Below the pieces are notes generated by a model that made no database searches, was not told the origin of the DNA, and saw nothing but the letters and a program-made list of their open reading frames with translations. A DNA stretch of 64,000 nt, taken from the NCBI RefSeq assembly GCF_014145675.1, contig NZ_JACGZW010000007.1:372001-436000 (forward strand), written 5' to 3'. Origin of the DNA: Amycolatopsis dendrobii. Its GTDB lineage: Bacteria; Actinomycetota; Actinomycetes; Mycobacteriales; Pseudonocardiaceae. Each line of letters begins with the position of its first letter. The stretch's first letter is position 1. A program made the translations under genes and the position numbers. Of this stretch, positions 59,112 to 64,000 are shown one piece after another.

Positions 59112-60047
59112 ATGATCGAGGCAACAGGTCTCACCAAGCGTTACGGGAGCACGCTCGCGGTGAACAACCTGTCGTTCAGCGTGGCAGCGGGGAAAGTCAC
59201 CGGATTCCTCGGCCCGAACGGCGCCGGCAAGTCCACGACCATGCGCATGATCCTCGGCCTGGACAACCCGACCGCGGGCCAGGTCCGGATCGGGGGAAAG
59301 CTCTACCACGAACTGAAGGAACCGCTGCGCGCGGTCGGCGCGCTGCTCGACGCGAAATGGGTGCACCCCAACCGCTCGGCGCGAGCGCACCTGCAGTGGA
59401 TGGCCCGGTCCAACCGGATCCCGGCCGCGCGGGTGGAGGAGGTGCTCGACACCGTCGGGCTCACCAGCGTCGCGGGCAAGCGGGCGGGCGGGTTCTCGCT
59501 CGGCATGTCGCAGCGGCTCGGAATCGCCGCGGCGCTGCTCGGCGACCCGGAGGTGCTGCTGTTCGACGAGCCGGTGAACGGCCTCGACCCGGAGGGCATC
59601 CTCTGGATCCGCAAGTTCATGCAGCGCCTCGCGGCCGAGGGCCGGACCGTGTTCGTGTCGAGCCACCTGCTTTCGGAGATGGCGCTCACCGCGACCGACC
59701 TCGTGGTCATCGGCAAGGGCCAGCTGATCGCGCAGTCCACCACTGAGGAATTCGTGGCGCGGGCCGCGGAAAACACCGTGAAGGTGCGCTCGCCGCAGCT
59801 TCCGGCGCTGCGCCAGCAGCTGATCTCCGCCAGCGCACAGGTCACCGACGCCGGCGAGGCGCTCATTGTGTCCGGAATGGACAGTGCGAAGATCGGCGAG
59901 ATCGCCGCTTCGGCGAACCTCGTGCTGCACGAGCTGAGCCCGCAGACCGGCTCGCTCGAACAAGCCTTCATGCAGATCACCGGCGACTCCGTCGAGTACC
60001 ACACCGGGCTCGAGGCAGAGGCGCAGCAGGCCGCGGCCATCCGCTGA
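59112..60047 (+). CDS. ABC transporter ATP-binding protein (drug-efflux type), copy 1
   Basis: 311 aa. Walker A FLGPNGAGKSTTMRMILG near 35 (split GPNGAGKSTTM), signature FSLGMSQRLGIAAALL near 133, Walker B EVLLFDEPVNGLDPEG near 153 and H-loop VSSHLLSEM near 189. A C-terminal region (about 225-311) resembles the DrrA/BcrA type. It is a tandem paralogue of the ATPase at 60980 (GPNGAGKSTTMRxxLGLDxPTAG and LFDEPVNGLDPEG identical in both). Works with the permease at 60076; substrate unknown. Confidence 0.9.
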   Translation: MIEATGLTKRYGSTLAVNNLSFSVAAGKVTGFLGPNGAGKSTTMRMILGLDNPTAGQVRIGGKLYHELKEPLRAVGALLDAKWVHPNRSARAHLQWMARSNRIPAARVEEVLDTVGLTSVAGKRAGGFSLGMSQRLGIAAALLGDPEVLLFDEPVNGLDPEGILWIRKFMQRLAAEGRTVFVSSHLLSEMALTATDLVVIGKGQLIAQSTTEEFVARAAENTVKVRSPQLPALRQQLISASAQVTDAGEALIVSGMDSAKIGEIAASANLVLHELSPQTGSLEQAFMQITGDSVEYHTGLEAEAQQAAAIR

Positions 60048-60075
60048 CCACACTCTCGTTGGGAAGAGAAAAATC

Positions 60076-60822
60076 ATGACTTTGCTCGCGGTCGAACGCA
60101 TCAAGCTCTTCACCACCCGGTCGCCGTGGTGGTGCGCCCTCATCGCCGTCGCGCTCACCGTCGGCTTCGCCGGCCTCATGGCCACCGCGTTGCCGAGCGG
60201 GGAAACGATCTCTGTCGCCAACACCCAGGCCGGGCACCAGTTCGGCATCGCGGTGATCATGGTGCTGGCGGCGCTGTCGGTGACCACCGAATACCGCTTC
60301 GGCACGATCCGCACCACGTTCCAGGCGGTGCCGCACCGGGGCAGCGTGCTCGTCGCCAAGGCCACCGTCGTCGCGCTGCTGTCGCTCGTGATCGGCGAGA
60401 TCGCCGCCTTCGGCGCGTGGGCGCTGGGCTACGCGATCCGTCCGTCGGACTCGGTGGCGCTGCAGACCTCCGCGGACTGGATCAACGTCGCGGGAGTCGG
60501 CGTGGTGTTCGCCTTCGCCGCGGTGATCGCGGTCGCCGTCGGAACGCTGATCCGGCACAGCGCCGGTGCGCTCTCGCTGCTGCTGATCTACGTGCTGGCA
60601 GTGGAAAGCCTCGTGCAGCTGATCCCGACCGTCGGCCCGAAGATCCACCAGTGGATGCCGTTCAACGTCGCGGAGCGCTTCCTCGGCGGTTCGGCTTCCT
60701 CGCGGGGCCCCGGCCTGCCGGACGCGGTCCTGTCGCAGTGGGGCTCGCTGGCCTACTTCGCCGGGGTGGCCGTGGTGCTGCTGGCCATCGCGATCGGCGT
60801 CGCGAAGAAGCGCGACGCGTAA
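60076..60822 (+). CDS. ABC transporter permease, copy 1
   Basis: 248 aa, six membrane spans predicted (near 18-35, 58-80, 97-115, 130-150, 170-190 and 220-240). The opening VERIKLFTTRSPWWCALIAV is shared almost exactly with the permease at 61885 (AERIKLFSTRAPWWCALIAV), as is a later EYRFGTIRTTFQAVPHR / FSWGTLRLTFQAVPTR. ABC-2 type permease of an exporter. Paired with the ATPase just upstream. Substrate not inferable from sequence. Confidence 0.87.
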   Translation: MTLLAVERIKLFTTRSPWWCALIAVALTVGFAGLMATALPSGETISVANTQAGHQFGIAVIMVLAALSVTTEYRFGTIRTTFQAVPHRGSVLVAKATVVALLSLVIGEIAAFGAWALGYAIRPSDSVALQTSADWINVAGVGVVFAFAAVIAVAVGTLIRHSAGALSLLLIYVLAVESLVQLIPTVGPKIHQWMPFNVAERFLGGSASSRGPGLPDAVLSQWGSLAYFAGVAVVLLAIAIGVAKKRDA

Positions 60823-60875
60823 AGACCCACAGGGGCGTTCGGACGAGTCAGGCGGGGGCCGGGCGGAGCCGAACA

Positions 60876-60899
60876 AGGGGAAAAAAGGGGAAAAGGGAA
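60876..60899. repeat. Polypurine tract
   Basis: A run of G and A only (AAGGGGAAAAAAGGGGAAAAGGG), out of place in a ~70% GC genome. It lies right before the terminator hairpin at 60901. Confidence 0.6.
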
Positions 60900-60900
60900 C

Positions 60901-60945
60901 AAGATCCGGGTCGCCATTCGGGGGGCGGCCCGGATCTTTCCGTTT
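60901..60945 (+). terminator. Terminator between the two ABC pairs
   Basis: AAGATCCGGG / CCCGGATCTT stem (loop GC-rich), followed by TCCGTTT. It separates the first ATPase/permease pair from the second, so they are probably expressed separately. Confidence 0.8.
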
Positions 60946-60979
60946 CGGTAGAGTTCGGGTCCACGAGAAGGGGGACGGC

Positions 60980-61888
60980 GTGCTCCAAGCGACTGGACTC
61001 ACCAAGTCCTATGGCGACACCGTCGCGGTGCGGGACCTGACGTTCACCGCGGAAGCCGGTCGCGTCACCGGGTTCCTCGGTCCGAACGGTGCGGGCAAAT
61101 CCACCACGATGCGACTGCTGCTCGGGCTCGACGCGCCCACCGCGGGCACCGCGCACATCGAGGGCAAGCCGTACCGGCAGCTGTCCGATCCGCTGCGCAC
61201 GGTCGGCGCGCTGCTCGACGCGACGTGGCGGCATCCGGGCCGTTCCGCCCGTCAGCATCTGCGGTTCCTGGCCGCGACGAACGGGCTGCCGGACCGGCGC
61301 GCCGACGAGGTGCTGGAACTCGTCGGGCTGTCCGCGGTGGCTCGCAAGCGGGCGGGCACGTTCTCGCTCGGCATGCTGCAGCGCCTCGGCATCGCGAGCG
61401 CACTGCTCGGCGACCCGCGCGTGCTGCTGTTCGACGAACCGGTCAACGGGCTCGACCCGGAGGGCGTGCACTGGGTGCGCCAGCTGCTGCACGGGCTCGC
61501 CGCGGAAGGCCGCACGGTGTTCGTGTCGAGCCATCTGCTGCCGGAAATGGAGCAGACCGCGCAGGATCTCGTCGTGATCGGCCGCGGCCAGCTGATCTAC
61601 CAGGGCACGATGGCCGATTTCGTGGCCCGCGCCGGATCGCGCGGGGTCCGGGTGCGCACGCCGCACGCCGACGCGCTGCGAAAGGCGCTCACCGAAGCGG
61701 GCGCGGTTTTCACCGAGGATTCCGGTGCGTTCCTGGTGTCCGAATTGGACAGTGACGCGATCGGCGAACTCGCCTACGCCGCACACGCGACGCTGCACGA
61801 GCTGAGCCCACTGGCCGGTTCCCTCGAACACGCCTACCTCGAATTGACCGGCCAGGCGGCCGAATTCACCAGTGGAGGTGCGCGGTGA
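60980..61888 (+). CDS. ABC transporter ATP-binding protein (drug-efflux type), copy 2
   Basis: 302 aa from GTG 60980. Walker A FLGPNGAGKSTTMRLLLG near 35, signature FSLGMLQRLGIASALL near 133, Walker B RVLLFDEPVNGLDPEG near 153, H-loop VSSHLLPEM near 189, and the DrrA-like C-terminus. Tandem duplicate of the gene at 59112 but with its own GTG and terminator in front, so it can be expressed separately. Stop overlaps the following permease start. Confidence 0.9.
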   Translation: MLQATGLTKSYGDTVAVRDLTFTAEAGRVTGFLGPNGAGKSTTMRLLLGLDAPTAGTAHIEGKPYRQLSDPLRTVGALLDATWRHPGRSARQHLRFLAATNGLPDRRADEVLELVGLSAVARKRAGTFSLGMLQRLGIASALLGDPRVLLFDEPVNGLDPEGVHWVRQLLHGLAAEGRTVFVSSHLLPEMEQTAQDLVVIGRGQLIYQGTMADFVARAGSRGVRVRTPHADALRKALTEAGAVFTEDSGAFLVSELDSDAIGELAYAAHATLHELSPLAGSLEHAYLELTGQAAEFTSGGAR

Positions 61889-62628
61889 ATCTGCTGCGGG
61901 CGGAACGCATCAAACTTTTCAGCACTCGCGCGCCGTGGTGGTGCGCGCTGATCGCGGTGGCCGCGCCGATCGCGTTCACCGCGTTGTTCCTCGGGCTTTC
62001 CGGGGCCGAAATCACCGCGGACGTGAGCAATACTCAGCTCGCCACGAGCACCGGCCGCACGGTCGCGCTGGTGCTCGCGGTGCTCGCCGCGACGGCCGAC
62101 TTCAGCTGGGGCACGCTGCGGCTCACCTTCCAGGCGGTGCCGACGCGGACGCCCGCGCTGCTCGCCAAGGGCGCCGTGGTGTGCGCGGTCTGCGCGGTGC
62201 TCGGCCTGCTCGCCGGCGTCGGCTCGTGGGGGATGGCACACCTCGTGCGCCCGGACGCCGACCTCAGCCTGCACTCCGGGGCGGACTGGCGCATCGTGTT
62301 CGGCCAGATCCTGACCTTCGCGCTGACCGGGCTGCTCGGCGTCGGCGTCGGCCTGCTGCTGCGCAGTTCCGCGCTGGCGCTGGCGATCGTGCTCGTGTGG
62401 ACCCAGCTGGTCGAGGGCCTGGTGCTGCTGATTCCCAAGATCGGCAGCGATCTCTACCAGTGGATGCCGTTCTACGCCGCTTCGCAGTTCGCCGGTGGCG
62501 ATTTCACCAGGACGACGCTGAAACTGTCGCCGCCTTTCGGACCGTGGGGTTATCTCGCGTATTTCGCGGCGATCAGCGCGGTGTTGTTCGCCGCGGGCGT
62601 GGCCACCGCGAATCGGCGGGACGCCTGA
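61885..62628 (+). CDS. ABC transporter permease, copy 2
   Basis: 247 aa from GTG 61885 (overlaps the ATPase stop). Six spans; the opening AERIKLFSTRAPWWCALIAV and the middle FSWGTLRLTFQAVP are shared with the permease at 60076. Second half of a tandem-duplicated exporter; divergence in the loops between the copies suggests different substrates. Confidence 0.87.
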   Translation: MNLLRAERIKLFSTRAPWWCALIAVAAPIAFTALFLGLSGAEITADVSNTQLATSTGRTVALVLAVLAATADFSWGTLRLTFQAVPTRTPALLAKGAVVCAVCAVLGLLAGVGSWGMAHLVRPDADLSLHSGADWRIVFGQILTFALTGLLGVGVGLLLRSSALALAIVLVWTQLVEGLVLLIPKIGSDLYQWMPFYAASQFAGGDFTRTTLKLSPPFGPWGYLAYFAAISAVLFAAGVATANRRDA

Positions 62629-62777
62629 CCTGCACGTGCACATTCCCGATTGCGCGGCGGGCATTCGGATTAAATTCACGTAAACCGGTGTGGCTTCTCT
62701 CACAGGGAGCGGACATACTGTCGGAAAGCCACGGATATTCACAGCAGAGCCCCGTCTCAGCTCTCCGGAGGTGAACC

Positions 62778-63338
62778 GTGACGGTGGACGTTGATCAACT
62801 CGTTTCCCGCGACGCTGCGGTACCAACCCCTCGGCTCGAGCCGATGCTGGACCTCGAATGGTCCCAGGCGATCGAACTGCCGCGATTCGCGCTGCCCGCG
62901 ACCCGGCCCGCCGAACTGCGCCAGGCGTGGGTGCATCGCGCGCCCGAGGACGCGGTGCTCGGGCTGTACCGGCGGGCGAGCGGAGCCGATGACGCACTGC
63001 CCGCGCCGTGGTGGCTGCGCGCGGTCGCGAGCGGACGGCTCGAATCGCGCGAACTCGGCTTCCGCATCGAAGACCGGGTGGCGCAACTGCTCGGCAAGCG
63101 GATGGGCTGGGAGTTCGTCCCGTGGGCGGCCGACGGCGAATCCGGGTATTGGGAGTTCATGCCGTCCGAACGCGGCAAGTCCGGCCATTCCATCCCGACG
63201 ACCGTGCTGAACACCGACCGGCACGACGGCTGGATCGACGTATTGCCCGCGCATTCCGCCCGCGCCCCGGAGCCGGTGGCGGTCGCCGGACTCGCCGGAC
63301 TGCGCTCCCGGCTCGGGGAGTTCGAAGCGGTCCGCTGA
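62778..63338 (+). CDS. Uncharacterised 186-aa protein
   Basis: Starts at GTG 62778 with a textbook ribosome site (GGAGGTGA, 62767-62774). Predicted soluble. WVHRAPEDAVLGLYRR near residue 50, WWLRAVASGRLESRELGFRI near 75 and WEFVPWAADGESGYWEFMP near 111 give it an unusually high Trp content. No family recognised. The 149 bases upstream hold an AT-richer segment (ATTAAATTCACGTAAA) that may contain its promoter. trmB begins 21 bases after its stop, so the two may be co-transcribed. Confidence 0.65.
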   Translation: MTVDVDQLVSRDAAVPTPRLEPMLDLEWSQAIELPRFALPATRPAELRQAWVHRAPEDAVLGLYRRASGADDALPAPWWLRAVASGRLESRELGFRIEDRVAQLLGKRMGWEFVPWAADGESGYWEFMPSERGKSGHSIPTTVLNTDRHDGWIDVLPAHSARAPEPVAVAGLAGLRSRLGEFEAVR

Positions 63339-63358
63339 CGCGCCCGTATGTTGTCCGG

Positions 63359-64000
63359 GTGGAAAACGAGGACCAGCCACGGCTGCGCAGCGTGGTCAGC
63401 TACGTCAAACGCGGCGGACGGATGACCGTCGGCCAGCAGCGAGCCTGGGAAGAACACTGGCCGCGACTCGGCCGGACGGTGTCGGAACTGCCTTCCGGAC
63501 CGGTCGACTTCACGGCATGGTTCGGCCGCGAGGCGCCAGTGATGCTGGAGATCGGCTCCGGCATGGGCGAGACGACCTCGCAGCTGGCCGCCGCCGCGCC
63601 GGAGCTGAACTACGTGGCCGTCGAGGTGTACGACCCCGGGCTCGGGCAGCTCATGCTGCGCGCGGAGAAGCTCGGAGTGACAAACCTGCGCCTCATGCAC
63701 GGCGACGCGGTGGTCCTGCTGACGTCGCATGTCTCGCCGGGAACGCTGTCCGGCGTGCGGCTGTTCTTCCCGGACCCGTGGCCGAAGAAACGCCACCACA
63801 AGCGGCGGATCGTGCAGCCGGAATTCGTGGCGTTGATCGCGTCGCGGCTGGCTCCCGGCGGGACGTTCCATATGGCCACTGACTGGGAGCATTACGCGGA
63901 GCAGATGCTGGAGGTTTGTTCGGCGGAGCCTGCGTTGCGGAACCGGTACGCGGACGAGCCTGGCGGCTGGGCGCCGCGGCCGGAGTGGCGGCCGGTGACG
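63359..64000 (+). CDS. trmB: tRNA (guanine-N7-)-methyltransferase (3' end cut by window)
   Basis: GTG 63359 opens a frame that stays open to the right edge (214 residues visible). It starts VENEDQPRLRSVVSYVKRGG and has the TrmB core: SAM site MLEIGSGMGETTSQLA near residue 62, VAVEVYDPGLGQLM near 83, VRLFFPDPWPKKRHHKRRI near 131 (catalytic-region motif of TrmB, FFPDPWPKxxHxKRR), and a C-terminal ATDWEHYAEQML near 170. It methylates G46 of tRNA. A frame-shifted ATG at 63348 is not the start. Confidence 0.93.
   Translation, partial: MENEDQPRLRSVVSYVKRGGRMTVGQQRAWEEHWPRLGRTVSELPSGPVDFTAWFGREAPVMLEIGSGMGETTSQLAAAAPELNYVAVEVYDPGLGQLMLRAEKLGVTNLRLMHGDAVVLLTSHVSPGTLSGVRLFFPDPWPKKRHHKRRIVQPEFVALIASRLAPGGTFHMATDWEHYAEQMLEVCSAEPALRNRYADEPGGWAPRPEWRPVT

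Overview
This window is a piece of a high-GC actinobacterial chromosome, most like Amycolatopsis or a related Pseudonocardiaceae genus. The signs are GTG starts, many ATGA/GTGA stop-start overlaps, a DmdR/IdeR-type iron box, an htdX-fabG4-fadA2 style locus, mycobacterial-type bkdABC genes, GTP-dependent PEPCK, dynamin-like GTPases of the IniA/DynA kind and a TipA-type MerR regulator. These assignments rest on reading motifs and protein families by eye; no database search was run.

Layout. 1-2870: siderophore uptake (two FecCD permeases facing away from a Tat lipoprotein binding protein, with an iron box between). 2871-2954: palindromic repeats, then an M20 dipeptidase. 4747-8298: branched-chain/2-oxoacid dehydrogenase E1alpha-E1beta-E2 operon with terminator. 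8349-10937: TetR with its palindromic operator and an ABC exporter. 10969-13249: ABC ATPase plus large membrane partner and a small P-loop kinase. 13313-25941: a lower-GC island read as a non-canonical DISARM-like anti-phage system. It has a divergent m5C methyltransferase, then a tightly overlapping operon of a 1569-aa GHKL(sacsin-like)-helicase, a NERD-nuclease/helicase, DrmA and DrmB. A 12-bp direct repeat (13242-13253, 26061-26072) brackets it. 26123-28157: FxsA, a Vsr endonuclease and a second m5C methyltransferase of host-like composition. 28154-33739: two SCP2-type proteins, TetR, and htdX/fabG4/fadA2 fatty-acid genes with a shared operator motif. 33789-36966: DoxX, TipAL-like MerR with an internal TipAS start, an AAA ATPase and a 49-aa protein, with unusual CTAG-rich intergenic DNA. 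37228-41712: MarR-GNAT fusion, small Zn-ribbon protein, AhpD-like enzyme, ceramidase-like membrane protein, MctP-type symporter with DUF3311 partner. 41827-42411: a cluster of DnaA-box sequences around an XRE regulator gene. 42426-47451: LysR/SDR pair, an EndoU-plus-immunity-like fusion, a paralogue of the ABC/membrane pair at 10969-12734, and an F420-type oxidoreductase. 47537-49357: pckG with a hairpin-rich leader. 49797-56844: acidic DxDxDG-repeat protein, Pro-rich membrane protein, two dynamin-like GTPases, GrpE-like protein, TetR/YqeB pair. 56976-62628: NarL-type two-component system followed by two tandem-duplicated ABC ATPase/permease pairs. 62778-64000: an unrecognised protein and trmB, cut by the window edge.

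How the parts work together. In the island the methyltransferase would mark self DNA, while three different SF1/SF2 motors, a GHKL ATPase and a NERD nuclease would act on unmarked invading DNA. The usual DISARM phospholipase-D nuclease DrmC is not visible, so NERD is a reasonable candidate for the nuclease role. Elsewhere the window is mostly core metabolism, transport and local regulators with readable operators. No rRNA, tRNA, CRISPR array or insertion sequence was found.
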